Shown: in pieces, positions 6,979 through 18,595 of the stretch
How the letters are laid out: each line of letters begins with the position of its first letter
Numbering within the stretch: the stretch's first letter is position 1
NCBI GenBank assembly: GCA_013821475.1
Contig: JACDGU010000003.1
Location: 1-48,946, forward strand
Source: Solirubrobacterales bacterium
GTDB lineage: Bacteria > Actinomycetota > Thermoleophilia > Solirubrobacterales > 70-9
DNA: 48,946 nt
Direction: 5' to 3'
Notes under the pieces: generated by a model
Database searches by the model: none
What the model saw: only the letters and a program-made list of their open reading frames with translations
Told to the model about the DNA's origin: nothing
Position numbers and translations under genes: made by a program

Positions 6979-7803
6979 TCAGCGACCGCGAAACTCGGTT
7001 TTCTCACCGGCGAAGAAGGCCTCGACGCCGCCGCGCAAATCCTCGGTCGCCATGCTGTCGGCGATTCCGTGCCGCTCCAGCTGCAAGTGCTCGGTGAGGC
7101 TGTTCTCGATGCTGACCCCGCAGAGCAGCTTCGCCATCCGCACGTAGTGCGGCGCCATCGCGCCCAGCTTCTCGGCCTTGGCGCGGGCCACCGCGGGCAG
7201 CTCTCCGGCGGGGACGACCTCGGTCACGAGGCGCTCGGCGAGGGCGTCCTGGGCGTTCATGTTGGGGTCCTCGAGCAGGATCTCCAGCGCCCGGCTGGGG
7301 CCGACCACCCGCGGCAGGAAGTAGGTCATGCCGCCGTCGGGCGAGGCGCCGATGCGCCCGTAGGCGGGGGCGAAGAAGGCGGTCTCGGAGGCGATCCGGG
7401 TGTCACAGGCGAGCGCCAGCGAGAAGCCGGCGCCGGCGGCGGGCCCGTTGATCGCCGCGATCACCGGGTAGGGGATCCGGCGCAGGTCGACGATCGCCTG
7501 GTGCAGCGCCTCGGCGCCGCGGCGGACCTCGGAGGGCAGGTCGATCTCGTCGGACTCGACGCCTTTGCGGAACCAGGTGACGTCGCCGCCGGCGCAGAAG
7601 GCCTTGCCGGCGCCGGTCACGATCAGCGCCCGCAGCGGCGCCCGGTCTGCCAGCCAGGCGAAGGCGACAGTCATCTCGCCGATCATTTCCGGGCTCATCG
7701 CGTTGAAGGCGTCGGGCCGGTCGAGGGTCAGGGTCCCGATCTCCCCGTCGATCTCGATCCGCATGGTGTTGAGCTCCGGGGGGCTCAGGGTCTGGCTGGT
7801 CAT
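6979..7803 (-). CDS. Enoyl-CoA hydratase/isomerase family protein
   Basis: 274 residues. The crotonase fold is shown by LTLDRPDAFNAMS, the oxyanion-hole segment GKAFCAGGDVTWF, and GPAAGAGFSLALACD with YGRIGASPDGGMTYFLPRVVG. This last segment resembles the PaaG/ECH subgroup, where Asp in SPDGG takes the place of one catalytic Glu. It acts on acyl-CoA in beta-oxidation or aromatic-acid breakdown. The ATG at 7803 follows GGGAGAG. The much longer open frame on this strand (to 9291) is antisense to uvrC and is not coding. It is divergent from uvrC with a 57-nt gap. Confidence 0.9.
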   Translation of the reverse strand: MTSQTLSPPELNTMRIEIDGEIGTLTLDRPDAFNAMSPEMIGEMTVAFAWLADRAPLRALIVTGAGKAFCAGGDVTWFRKGVESDEIDLPSEVRRGAEALHQAIVDLRRIPYPVIAAINGPAAGAGFSLALACDTRIASETAFFAPAYGRIGASPDGGMTYFLPRVVGPSRALEILLEDPNMNAQDALAERLVTEVVPAGELPAVARAKAEKLGAMAPHYVRMAKLLCGVSIENSLTEHLQLERHGIADSMATEDLRGGVEAFFAGEKTEFRGR

Positions 7804-7847
7804 AGCTCTCCCGTGTTGGCGCGAGGTTGGCTGAGTGACCGGCAGCC

Positions 7848-7853
7848 TACCCT
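7848..7853 (+). promoter_or_regulatory. -10 element (TACCCT) before uvrC
   Basis: It lies 7 nt before the ATG at 7861 with no Shine-Dalgarno and fits the leaderless spacing seen elsewhere in the window. Confidence 0.4.
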
Positions 7854-7860
7854 TCATCGA

Positions 7861-9756
7861 ATGGCGCAAGCGGCCGAAAACGACCCCCTCACGCGCGCCG
7901 AGCGGATCGCCGAGCAGCGCCGGACGCTGCCCGACTCCCCGGGCGTCTACCTCTTCTACGGCAAGGACGGCGCTCTGCTCTACGTCGGCAAGGCGCGCTC
8001 GATCCGCAAACGCGTCGCCTCGCACTTCTCCGCCGGCAACCGCCGCCTGACCTCGCGGATCGACCGCATCGACACCCTCGTCACCGCGACCGAGGCCGAG
8101 GCGCTGCTCGCCGAGCAGAGCTTCATCAAGCGCCACCGACCCCACTTCAACATCCGCCTGCGCGACGACAAGTCCTACCCCTACGTCTGCGTCAGCCTGG
8201 ACGAGGACTACCCCCGCGTCTACTTCACCCGCGAGAAGCACCGCGCCCACCGCGTCTACTTCGGCCCCTTCTCCAGCGCCAAGCGCGTGCGCGAGACGCT
8301 CGACCTGCTCGGCAAGCTGTTCCAGTTCCGCACCTGCGAGGGCGCCGAGCCCGGCCGTCGCTCCGGCAGCCCCTGCCTCGATTACTACATCAAGCGCTGT
8401 GGGGCGCCCTGCGTCGGCCACATCAGCCGCGATGAGTACCGCCACAACATCGACGCGATCATCGACTTCCTCTCCGGCCGCTACCGCCAGGTCGAAGACG
8501 AGGAGGTGGCGAAAATGGAGGCCGCGGCGGCGGCCGAGGAATTCGAGCGCGCGGCGCTGCACCGCGACCGCCTGAAAGCGATCCGCTCGCTGTTCGAGCG
8601 CCAGCGCGTCGCCGGCGGCTCGGTCGGCACCGCCGACCTGATCGGGGTCGCGGCCGAGGGCGCCGACGCCAACGCTCAGGTCTTCCAGGTCCGTGACGGG
8701 ATCCTCGCCGAGCGCCAGAGCTTCTACCTCGAGAACCAGGGCGAGCGCGACCTCGCCGAGGTCGCCGAGGAGTTCATCGGCCAGTACTACTCGGCCTCGC
8801 CGGCGATGCCGCCGATGATCGTCGTCGGCCCCTACCTGCGCGACCGCACCGAGGTCCTCTCGCAGGCGCTGAGCGAGCGGCGCGGCTCGCCGGTCGAGGT
8901 CCGCGCCGCCGAGCGCGGCGACAAACGCCGGCTGCGCGAGCTGGCCGAGCGCAACGCCCAGCTCGCCCTCGACCAGGACCGGCTGCGGCGCGAGCACCGG
9001 CGGGCGCGGCGGGTCGAGTCGCTGGCCTCGCTGCGCGAGGTGCTGGGGATGGAGGAGCTGCCGGTCCGGATCGAGGGCTTCGACATCTCCAACCTCGGCG
9101 GCGAGCACACGGTCGCCTCGATGGTCGTCTTCGAGGGCGGCGCGACGAAGAAGTCCGATTACCGGCGCTTCAAGGTCCGCGGCGAGAGCGGCAACGGGCG
9201 CGAGGGTGGGCCCGACGACTTCGCCTCGATGGAGGAGGTCCTCGGCCGGCGGATGAACCGCTACCTCGAACAGGCCGACCTCTCGCCCCACGACGGCAAG
9301 CGCGACGACAGCTTCGCCTCGCTGCCCTCACTGATCCTGATCGACGGCGGCAAAGGCCAGCTCGCCGCCGGGATGCGGGCGCTGACCCCGTTCACCGAGC
9401 GCGGCGTGACCGTGATCAGCCTCGCCAAGAAGCTCGAGGAGGTCTACCTGCCTGGGCGCTCGGCGCCGCTCGACCTCGCCGCCGACAGCGAGGCCTCGCA
9501 GCTGCTGCAGCGGGTCCGCGACGAGGCCCATCGCTTTGCGATCGGCCACCATCGCGGCCGCCGCGACCAGGCGATGACGGTCTCGGTGCTCGACGAGCTG
9601 AAGGGGATCGGGCCCGCCCGCAAGCGCGCCCTGCTCCAGCATTTCGGCTCTCCAGAGCGGTTTCTGGCCGCGACGCGGGAGGAGCTCGAGGCGGTGCCCG
9701 GCCTGCCTGGCAAAGTAGGGCGCGAGATCCACGAGCAGTTGAACAGGACGAGCTGA
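7861..9756 (+). CDS. uvrC: Excinuclease ABC subunit C
   Basis: 631 residues, normal for UvrC. In order: the GIY-YIG nuclease domain (GVYLFYGKDGALLYVGKA, residues ~25-45), the Cys-rich region (CLDYYIKRCGAPC), a UVR motif (~205-240, AAAAEEFERAALHRDRLKAI), the RNase H-like nuclease core (RIEGFDISNLGGEHTVASMV and LILIDGGKGQL), and two helix-hairpin-helix units near the C-terminus (LKGIGPARKRALLQHFGS, LEAVPGLPGKVGREI). It makes both incisions in nucleotide excision repair after UvrAB. An upstream extension of the frame to 6937 runs through antisense ECH sequence and is rejected. rapZ follows after 3 nt, the usual actinobacterial neighbour. Confidence 0.97.
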   Translation: MAQAAENDPLTRAERIAEQRRTLPDSPGVYLFYGKDGALLYVGKARSIRKRVASHFSAGNRRLTSRIDRIDTLVTATEAEALLAEQSFIKRHRPHFNIRLRDDKSYPYVCVSLDEDYPRVYFTREKHRAHRVYFGPFSSAKRVRETLDLLGKLFQFRTCEGAEPGRRSGSPCLDYYIKRCGAPCVGHISRDEYRHNIDAIIDFLSGRYRQVEDEEVAKMEAAAAAEEFERAALHRDRLKAIRSLFERQRVAGGSVGTADLIGVAAEGADANAQVFQVRDGILAERQSFYLENQGERDLAEVAEEFIGQYYSASPAMPPMIVVGPYLRDRTEVLSQALSERRGSPVEVRAAERGDKRRLRELAERNAQLALDQDRLRREHRRARRVESLASLREVLGMEELPVRIEGFDISNLGGEHTVASMVVFEGGATKKSDYRRFKVRGESGNGREGGPDDFASMEEVLGRRMNRYLEQADLSPHDGKRDDSFASLPSLILIDGGKGQLAAGMRALTPFTERGVTVISLAKKLEEVYLPGRSAPLDLAADSEASQLLQRVRDEAHRFAIGHHRGRRDQAMTVSVLDELKGIGPARKRALLQHFGSPERFLAATREELEAVPGLPGKVGREIHEQLNRTS

Positions 9757-9759
9757 GGG

Positions 9760-10665
9760 ATGGCAAAGGCGGCGAAGGCAGAGCGGGATCCGGCCCAGGG
9801 CGAGATGACCCTGGTCGTGATCACCGGCCACTCCGGCGCCGGCAAGTCGGAAGCGATCGCCGCCTTCGAGGACGGTGGCTACTTCTGCGTCGACAACCTG
9901 CCGCCGCGGATGATCGGCAGCCTCGGCGAGCTCTTCCGCCACGAGGGCAGCGGCGTCGAGCGCGCCGCGATCGTCTCCGACGTGCGCGGCGGCGAGTACT
10001 TCGACGACCTGATCCAGGTGATGGACGAGCTCGAGGCCGACGGCCTGAAGCCGACGGTCCTCTTCCTCGAGGCCGACGAGGAGACGCTGCTCGACCGCTA
10101 CAAGGAGACCCGCCGCCGCCACCCGCTGGCGCCGGAAGGGCGGATCGTCGACGGGATCCGCGCCGAGCGGGCGCTGCTGGCGCCGCTGCGCGAGCGCGCC
10201 GACATGGTGATGGACACCAGCGACCTCACCGGCGGTGAGCTGCAGCGACGGATCAGCGACGAGATGCTCGGCCAGGAGGAGGGCGGCAAGCTGGCGCTGA
10301 CGCTGCTCACCTTCGGCTTCAAGAACGGGCCGCCGCGCGACGCCGATCTGACCCTCGACGTCCGCTTCCTGCCCAACCCCCATTACGACGATCAGCTGCG
10401 GCCGCTGACCGGGATCGACGAGGTCGTCCGCGCCTACGTCGAGTCGGGGACCCAGGCCGGCGAGTTCTACGGCCGGCTGCTGCCGCTGCTCGAGTTCCTC
10501 GTCCCCGCCTACGTCGCCGAGGGCAAGAGCCACCTGACGATCGCGATCGGCTGCACCGGCGGCCGCCACCGCTCGGTCACCGTCGCCGACCGCATTCGCC
10601 GCGATCTCGGCAATCGCGAGGACGTCATCGTCCGCGTCAAGCATCGGGACGTGGAGCTTGCCTGA
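9760..10665 (+). CDS. rapZ: RapZ/YvcJ-family nucleotide-binding protein
   Basis: 301 residues. The N-terminal P-loop GHSGAGKSEAIAAFED is followed by YFCVDNLPPRM, the family's diagnostic motif. The C-terminal domain holds LTFGFKNGPPRDADLTLDVRFLPNP and GCTGGRHRSVTVADRI, the nucleotide/aminosugar-phosphate site. RapZ adapts RNase E to GlmZ in enterobacteria; in Gram-positives the role is less clear but tied to cell-wall precursor control. In most actinobacteria the next genes are yvcK and whiA. Here they are absent and an ABC exporter follows. The stop codon is part of a long inverted repeat (10664-10733). Confidence 0.95.
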   Translation: MAKAAKAERDPAQGEMTLVVITGHSGAGKSEAIAAFEDGGYFCVDNLPPRMIGSLGELFRHEGSGVERAAIVSDVRGGEYFDDLIQVMDELEADGLKPTVLFLEADEETLLDRYKETRRRHPLAPEGRIVDGIRAERALLAPLRERADMVMDTSDLTGGELQRRISDEMLGQEEGGKLALTLLTFGFKNGPPRDADLTLDVRFLPNPHYDDQLRPLTGIDEVVRAYVESGTQAGEFYGRLLPLLEFLVPAYVAEGKSHLTIAIGCTGGRHRSVTVADRIRRDLGNREDVIVRVKHRDVELA

Positions 10666-10733
10666 GAAGGGACGGGGAAGCCTCGCCCTCGCAACAGCGG
10701 GGAGGCTCGGTTGAGGCTTCCCCGTCCCTTCTC
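10664..10733 (+). terminator. Perfect 21-bp inverted repeat behind rapZ
   Basis: The arms at 10664-10684 and 10713-10733 are exact reverse complements. The 28-nt loop contains GCAACAGCGGGGAGGCTC (10691-10708), which recurs exactly in the hairpin at the right window edge (48923-48940). The left arm's GCCTC can also pair with GAGGC inside the loop, so two folds compete. There is no U-tract, so factor-independent termination is uncertain. It could be an intergenic repeat element doubling as a terminator between rapZ and the exporter genes. Confidence 0.75.
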
Positions 10734-10737
10734 GGCC

Positions 10738-10743
10738 TAGACT
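10738..10743 (+). promoter_or_regulatory. -10 element (TAGACT) deciding a TTG start
   Basis: TAGACT begins just after the inverted repeat and ends 9 nt before the TTG at 10753. It supports that rare start codon and a new leaderless transcript for the exporter. Confidence 0.5.
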
Positions 10744-10752
10744 CTCCGTTCC

Positions 10753-11612
10753 TTGGCTGAGTCAGTTATCTCGATAGGCGGTCTTCGTATGAGCTACGGA
10801 GACCATGAAGCCGTGCGTGGCATCGACCTCCAGGTCGAGGCCGGAGAGGTCTTCGCCTTCCTCGGCCCCAACGGCGCCGGCAAGACGACGACGGTCGAGA
10901 TCCTCGAGGGCTACCGCCAGCGGAGCGGGGGAGAGGTCAGCGTCCTCGGCGAGGACCCGCAGCGAGCCGGGCGCGAGTGGCGGGAGCGGATCGGGATCGT
11001 CCTCCAGGAAGGTCGCCTCGACCCCTACCTGACGGTGCGCGAGTCGCTCGGCCTCTACGCCGGCTACTTCCAGGCGCCGCGGCCGATCGACGAGGTGATC
11101 GAGCTGGTCGGGCTGGGGGGCAAAGCGGACGAGCGCGCGCGCAAGCTCTCCGGCGGCCAGCAGCGCCGCCTGGACGTCGGCATGGCGCTGGTCGGCGACC
11201 CCGAGCTGCTCTTCCTCGACGAGCCGACGACCGGTTTCGACCCCTCGGCGCGGCGCCAGTTCTGGGACGTGATCGCCGGCCTGCGGGACCTCGGCAAGAC
11301 CGTCTTTCTCACCACCCATTACATGGAGGAGGCGCAGCGGCTGGCCGACCGGGTGACGATCATCGCCGCCGGCGAGATAGTCGCCCGCGGCACCCCCGAG
11401 GATCTCGGCGAACGCGACCACCAGGCGGCGACGATCCACTACCGCGACGGTGGCCGCGAGATCAAGGTCGAGACCACGACCCTGGTCCAGACGCTGCACG
11501 AGCTGACCGGCGCGGCGCTCGCCCGCGGCGAGGACCTCGAAGGCCTGGAAGTCACCCGGCCGACGCTCGAGGACGTCTATCTGGAGCTGACCGCCGGCAC
11601 GGAGGCCGCCGA

Positions 11613-11616
<4 letters not shown>
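10753..11616 (+). CDS. ABC-2 type exporter, ATP-binding subunit
   Basis: 287 residues. Walker A GPNGAGKTTTVEIL, Q-loop VLQEGRLDPYLTV, signature LSGGQQRRLDVGMAL, Walker B LLFLDEPTTGFDP and the H-loop LTTHYMEEAQRLADR are all intact. The DrrA/CcmA-like C-terminal extension holds VTRPTLEDVYLELTAG. It powers export of a drug or lipid through the permease encoded next, with which it overlaps by 4 nt (GTGA). The start is TTG, supported by the -10 element 9 nt upstream. It occupies the position where yvcK-whiA usually stand. Confidence 0.93.
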
Positions 11617-13876
<2,260 letters not shown>

Positions 13877-13898
13877 GCCCCGCGGGGAGCAGCGAAAA

Positions 13899-15104
13899 AT
13901 GAGCTTCTCGAAGGCAAGCGTCCGCGACGCCGAGGTGGCGGGTCGGCGGGTACTGCTGCGGGCCGACCTCAACGTGCCGCTGGCCGACGGCGAGGTGGCG
14001 GACGAGATGCGGATCCGGGCCGCGCTGCCGACGATCGAACTGCTGCGCGAACGCGGAGCGGCGCTGGTCGTCGCCTCGCACCTGGGCCGTCCCGGCGGCA
14101 AGCGCGACGAGTCACTGTCGCTGGCGCCGGTGGCCAAGCGGCTGGGAGAGCTGCTGGGCATCGAGGTGAAGATGGCGACCGGGGTGATCGAGGACAGCGT
14201 CGACCTCGACTGCGGCGCGCTCGGACCCGGCGACGTCCTGCTGCTCGAGAACACCCGCTTCGAGGCAGGGGAGACCGAGAACGACCCGAGGCTCGCCGAA
14301 GCGCTCGCGACCCTCGCCGACATCTACGTCAACGATGCCTTCGGAGCCGCCCACCGCGCCCACGCCAGCACCGAGGGCGTGGCCCACCAGCTGCCGGCCT
14401 ACGCCGGGCTGCTGCTGGAGAAGGAGATGAACGAGCTGACCGCGGTGGTCGAGTCGCCCCGCAAGCCGCTGGTCGTGATCCTCGGCGGTTCCAAGGTCTC
14501 CGACAAGATCGACGTGATCGATCGCTTCCTCGAGATCGCCGACCAGATCCTGATCGGCGGCGCGATGTGCTTCAGCTTCTTCCGCGCCCAGGGGGTCTCC
14601 ACCGGCGATTCGCTGGTCGAGGAGAAGGGGATCGAACTCGCCGCCGAGGCGCTGGAGCGGGCCCAGGATTCCGCCTGCGAGCTGCGGCTGCCGGTCGACC
14701 TCGTGCTCGGTGAGAGCTTCGACGCGGATACCGAGCGGCGCGAGACCGATTGCGTCGAGGTGCCGGACGGCTGGATGGGTCTCGATATCGGTGCGAAGAC
14801 GGCGGCGGTCTACGCGAAGGCGATCGCTGCCGCCGGGACCGTGCTCTGGAACGGGCCGCTGGGCGCCTTCGAGATGGAGCCGTTCGCCGCCGGCACCCGG
14901 ACCGTCGCCGAGGCGGTTGCCGCCGCGCCCGGGACGACCGTGATCGGCGGCGGCGACTCGGTCGCGGCGTTGCGCAAATTCGGCCTCGACGACGAGGTGG
15001 ACTGGCTCTCGACCGGAGGAGGAGCATCCTTGGAGCTGCTGGAGGGAAAGGCGCTGCCCGGAGTCGAGGCCCTGATGGACGCGGAGGATTCAAACGATGC
15101 CTGA
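13899..15104 (+). CDS. pgk: Phosphoglycerate kinase
   Basis: 401 residues. The N-terminal RRVLLRADLNVPL, substrate-binding SHLGRPGGKRDESLSL, LLLENTRFEAGET and the C-terminal nucleotide site GPLGAFEMEPFAAGT and GGGDSVAAL mark an intact enzyme. It yields ATP and 3-phosphoglycerate. It starts 22 nt after gap with AGGAGC-like spacing (GGGGAGCAG) and overlaps tpiA by 8 nt. Confidence 0.98.
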   Translation: MSFSKASVRDAEVAGRRVLLRADLNVPLADGEVADEMRIRAALPTIELLRERGAALVVASHLGRPGGKRDESLSLAPVAKRLGELLGIEVKMATGVIEDSVDLDCGALGPGDVLLLENTRFEAGETENDPRLAEALATLADIYVNDAFGAAHRAHASTEGVAHQLPAYAGLLLEKEMNELTAVVESPRKPLVVILGGSKVSDKIDVIDRFLEIADQILIGGAMCFSFFRAQGVSTGDSLVEEKGIELAAEALERAQDSACELRLPVDLVLGESFDADTERRETDCVEVPDGWMGLDIGAKTAAVYAKAIAAAGTVLWNGPLGAFEMEPFAAGTRTVAEAVAAAPGTTVIGGGDSVAALRKFGLDDEVDWLSTGGGASLELLEGKALPGVEALMDAEDSNDA

Positions 15105-15849
15105 TCGCACCCCCTACATCGCCGCCAACTGGAAGATGAACAAGACCGTCGCCGAGGCGGCCGAGTTCGTCGACGCGCTGCTGCCGCGGATCGCCGCGAC
15201 CCAGTGCGACGTCGTCCTCTGCCCCTCCTTCATCGCCCTGAACGAGGTCGTAGAGCGCCGCCGTGGCACCGCCGTCCGGGTCGCCGCCCAGAACATGCAC
15301 GAGGCCGAGTCCGGCGCCTTCACCGGCGAGATCTCGGCGGCGATGTTGGTCGAGCTCGACGTCGAGGCGGTCGTCCTCGGCCACTCCGAGCGCCGCCAGT
15401 ACTTCGGCGAGACCGACGAGGCGCTGGCCCGCAAGGTGCCGGCGGCGCTGGCGGCGGGCCTCGAGCCGATCCTCTGCGTCGGCGAGAGCGCCGAGGCGCG
15501 CGCGGGCGGCGAAACCGAGACCGTGCTCGAGCGCCAGCTGCAGGCCGACCTCGCCGGCGTCGAGCCGGCCGACCTCGCCGGCGTCGTGATCGCCTACGAG
15601 CCGATCTGGGCGATCGGCACCGGCGCCACCGCCACCCCCGAGCAGGCCCAGGACGCGTGCGCCTTCATCCGCGACGTGGTCGGCATGCGCGGCGCTGCCG
15701 CCGACCGGATCCGGATCCTCTACGGCGGCTCGGTCAAGGCGGCGAACGCCGCCGAGCTGCTCTCCAAGCCCGACGTCGACGGCGCCCTGGTCGGCGGTGC
15801 CGCGCTCGACCCGGAGGAGTTCGCCGGGATCGTGGAAGCGGCCGGTTGA
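15097..15849 (+). CDS. tpiA: Triosephosphate isomerase
   Basis: 250 residues. It has AANWKMNKTVAEA (substrate Lys), LGHSERRQYFGETD (catalytic His), IAYEPIWAIGTG (catalytic Glu, loop 6) and ILYGGSVKAANA (phosphate grip). The start overlaps pgk by 8 nt and the stop overlaps the TTG start of gpmI, so all four glycolytic genes are translationally coupled. In many actinobacteria secG follows tpiA; here secG lies 24 kb away at 39253. Confidence 0.98.
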   Translation: MPDRTPYIAANWKMNKTVAEAAEFVDALLPRIAATQCDVVLCPSFIALNEVVERRRGTAVRVAAQNMHEAESGAFTGEISAAMLVELDVEAVVLGHSERRQYFGETDEALARKVPAALAAGLEPILCVGESAEARAGGETETVLERQLQADLAGVEPADLAGVVIAYEPIWAIGTGATATPEQAQDACAFIRDVVGMRGAAADRIRILYGGSVKAANAAELLSKPDVDGALVGGAALDPEEFAGIVEAAG

Positions 15850-17363
15850 CGGCGCTCGTCCCCTCGCTGGCGCTGATCATCCTCGACGGCTGGGGCCTGG
15901 CCGAGCCGGGCCCGGGCAACGCGATCTCGCTCGCCGACACCCCCGTCTTCGACCGCCTCTGGAGCGAGTATCCCCACACCCAGCTCTCGGCCCAGGGCCG
16001 CGACGTCGGCCTGCCCGAGGGACAGATGGGCAACTCCGAGGTCGGCCACCTCAACCTCGGCGCCGGCGCGATCGTCAAGCAGGACCTGGCCCGGATCGAC
16101 GACGCCGTCGCCGACGGCAGTTTCTTCGACAACGAGGTGCTGCTGGCGGCCTGCGAGCGGGCGCGGAACAGCCCCCGCGGTCGCCTGCACCTGCTCGGCC
16201 TGGTCTCCGACGGCGGCGTCCACTCCGGCTGGGAGCACATCGAGGCATGCATCGAGCTCGCCTCGCAGGAGGGCGTGCCCGACGTCGTCGTCCACGCCTT
16301 CACCGACGGCCGCGACACGCTTCCGCACGGCGGCCGCGGCTACCTCGAGGAGCTCGAGCGCTGGCTGCGCCAGGCCGGGCGGATCGCCACCGTCAGCGGC
16401 CGCTACTACGCGATGGACCGCGACACCCGCTGGGAGCGGACCAAGCTCGCCTACGACGCGATCGTCCACGGCCGCGGCCTGCACGCGCCCAGCGCCGCCG
16501 AGGCGATCGAGGCCTCCTATGAGCGGGACCAGACTGATGAGTTCGTTGTGCCGACGGTGATCGGCGACTACGACGGCGCCGCCGAGGGCGACGTCGCGCT
16601 GTTCTTCAACTTCCGCCCCGACCGCGCCCGGGAGATGACCAGGGTACTGTCGGAGCCGGGCTTCGACGAGTTCCCCCGGGCCGGCGGCGCGCCGCTCGAC
16701 CTGACGACGATGACCGCGTACCGCAAGGGCTGGCCCTACCCCGTCGCCTTCCCCGAGCGGCGCCCGGAGACGACCCTGGCGAAGACGATCGCCGAGTCCG
16801 GCGGCCGCCAGCTGCACGTCGCCGAGACCGAGAAGTACGCCCACGTCACCTACTTCTTCAACGGCGGCCAGGAGCAGGAGTACGCGGGCGAGGAACACTT
16901 CCTGGTCGAGTCGCCGCGCGACGTGCCGACCTACGACCTCAAGCCGGAGATGAGCGCCGCCGCCGCCGCGGCGACCTTCATCGAGCACTGGGGGGAGGGC
17001 GCCTACCGCTTCGGGATCATCAACTTCGCCAACCCCGACATGGTCGGCCACACCGGCGTGATCCCGGCCGCGGTCGCCGCGGTCGAGGCCGTCGACAAGT
17101 TGCTCGGCAACGTCGTTTCGGCGGTGCTCGCCAAGGGCGGCGCCTGCATCGTCACCGCCGACCACGGCAACTGCGACCACATGCTCGAGCCCGACGGCTC
17201 GCCCAACACGGCGCACTCGCTGAACCCGGTGCCGCTGATCGTCACCGCCGAGGGCTTGGAGCTGCGCGACGGTGGCATCCTCGCCGACGTCGCCCCGACC
17301 GCGCTCGAGCTGCTCGGCATCCCCCAGCCGGGGCCGATGACCGGCCGCTCGCTGATCTCTTGA
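15846..17363 (+). CDS. gpmI: Phosphoglycerate mutase, cofactor-independent
   Basis: 505 residues, the size of iPGM. The first metal site is LALIILDGWGLAEPGPGNAI, and the phosphorylated Ser is in GQMGNSEVGHLNLGAG. VHAFTDGRDTLPHG, FFNFRPDRAREMT and TADHGNCDHM complete the two-manganese site. It converts 3- to 2-phosphoglycerate. The start is a TTG overlapping the tpiA stop (TTGA); no ATG or GTG gives a complete N-terminus. The stop overlaps the TTG start of tgt in the same way. Confidence 0.95.
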   Translation: MTALVPSLALIILDGWGLAEPGPGNAISLADTPVFDRLWSEYPHTQLSAQGRDVGLPEGQMGNSEVGHLNLGAGAIVKQDLARIDDAVADGSFFDNEVLLAACERARNSPRGRLHLLGLVSDGGVHSGWEHIEACIELASQEGVPDVVVHAFTDGRDTLPHGGRGYLEELERWLRQAGRIATVSGRYYAMDRDTRWERTKLAYDAIVHGRGLHAPSAAEAIEASYERDQTDEFVVPTVIGDYDGAAEGDVALFFNFRPDRAREMTRVLSEPGFDEFPRAGGAPLDLTTMTAYRKGWPYPVAFPERRPETTLAKTIAESGGRQLHVAETEKYAHVTYFFNGGQEQEYAGEEHFLVESPRDVPTYDLKPEMSAAAAAATFIEHWGEGAYRFGIINFANPDMVGHTGVIPAAVAAVEAVDKLLGNVVSAVLAKGGACIVTADHGNCDHMLEPDGSPNTAHSLNPVPLIVTAEGLELRDGGILADVAPTALELLGIPQPGPMTGRSLIS

Positions 17364-18577
17364 GGGTCGAGTCGGAGCGCTTGCGCTTCGAGATCGGGGC
17401 GCGGGATGGAGCGGCGCGCGCCGGCACGATCCACACCGCTCACGGGCCGATCGCGACGCCGGCCTTCATCCCGCTGGCGACCAAGGGGACGGTGCGCGGG
17501 CTCGAATCGGCCGAGGTCGCCGAGCTCGGCTACGAGCTGATCCTCGGCAACACCTACCACCTGTTCGTCTCACCCGGCCCCGACCGGATCGCCGCCGCCG
17601 GCGGCCTCCACGGCTTCATCGGCTGGGAGGGGGCGCTGATCACCGACTCCGGCGGCTTCCAGGTCTTCTCGCTCGCCCACGGCGGCGTCGCCAACGAGGT
17701 CAAGGGCAGCGGTCGCTCGGGCGGCGAGAAGGGGTCGGAGGTGAAGATCACCGAGCAGGGTGCGCGCTTCCGTTCCTACCGCGACGGCTCGGAGCTGTTC
17801 ATCTCGCCCGAGGTCTCGATGCAGGTGCAGGCGGCGCTCGGCTCCGACATCGCCCTCGTCTTCGACGAGTGCACGCCGTTCCACGCCGACCGCGAGTACA
17901 CGGCCCGCTCGACCGAGCGCACCCACCGCTGGCTCGACCGTTGCCTCGAGTGGCACCGTCAAAACGGGTCCGAGCATCAGGCCGTGTTCGGGATCGTCCA
18001 GGGCGGCGTCCACGAGGACCTGCGGCGGGAATCGGCGCAGCGCGTCTCCGAGGCGCCGGTCGACGGCATCGCGATCGGCGGCACCCTCGGCCGCGACAAG
18101 GCCGAGATGCACGGGGTCCTGGCGATGACCGCCCCGCTGCTGCCGGAGGCGGCGCCCAAGCACCTGCTCGGGATCGGTGAGGTCGACGACCTGCTCGGCG
18201 GCATCGCCCTCGGCCTCGACGTCTTCGACTGCGCCGTGCCCACCCGTCTCGCCCGCCACGGCGTCGCTCTCTGCCCGAACCCCGACAAGCGCTGGCGCCT
18301 CGACCTGCGCAAGTCGGGCTGGGTCGGCAACCGCGAACCGCTCGTCGACGGCTGCCCCTGTCCCGCCTGCCGACACCACGACCGCGACTACGTCAGCTAC
18401 CTCTCCCGCGCCGAGGAGCTGACCGCCGTCCGCCTGATCGTCGTCCACAACCTCACCTACATGCACCAGCTGACGACCCACGCCCGCGCCGCGATCGAAG
18501 CCGGCACCTTCGCCGCCTACCGCACCGCCGTCCTCGCCGGAGCGTCTCCATGGGACGCTGCGAAGTCAGCCACCTGA
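17360..18577 (+). CDS. tgt: tRNA-guanine transglycosylase
   Basis: 405 residues. TPAFIPLATKGTVRGL opens the barrel; LITDSGGFQVFSL holds the catalytic Asp; VQGGVHEDLRRESA and GIAIGGTLG bind the base. Zinc ligands lie in GCPCPACRHHDRDYVSYL and the His of VVHNLTYMHQL. It swaps guanine-34 for a 7-deazaguanine precursor of queuosine. An insertion KGSGRSGGEKGSEVKITEQG follows the active-site loop. Start TTG overlaps gpmI. Other queuosine genes (queA, queG) are not in the window. Confidence 0.95.
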   Translation: MRVESERLRFEIGARDGAARAGTIHTAHGPIATPAFIPLATKGTVRGLESAEVAELGYELILGNTYHLFVSPGPDRIAAAGGLHGFIGWEGALITDSGGFQVFSLAHGGVANEVKGSGRSGGEKGSEVKITEQGARFRSYRDGSELFISPEVSMQVQAALGSDIALVFDECTPFHADREYTARSTERTHRWLDRCLEWHRQNGSEHQAVFGIVQGGVHEDLRRESAQRVSEAPVDGIAIGGTLGRDKAEMHGVLAMTAPLLPEAAPKHLLGIGEVDDLLGGIALGLDVFDCAVPTRLARHGVALCPNPDKRWRLDLRKSGWVGNREPLVDGCPCPACRHHDRDYVSYLSRAEELTAVRLIVVHNLTYMHQLTTHARAAIEAGTFAAYRTAVLAGASPWDAAKSAT

Positions 18578-18595
18578 GCCGGAGTGGCGGCTCGT

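Noticed and set aside
6979-9291. 770-codon minus-strand frame
   Set aside because: Only the part up to 7803 is an enoyl-CoA hydratase; the remainder is the mirror of uvrC and arises from GC-rich codons.
10664-10733. CRISPR repeat or riboswitch at the rapZ hairpin
   Set aside because: There is only one unit with no spacer array, and no known aptamer consensus.
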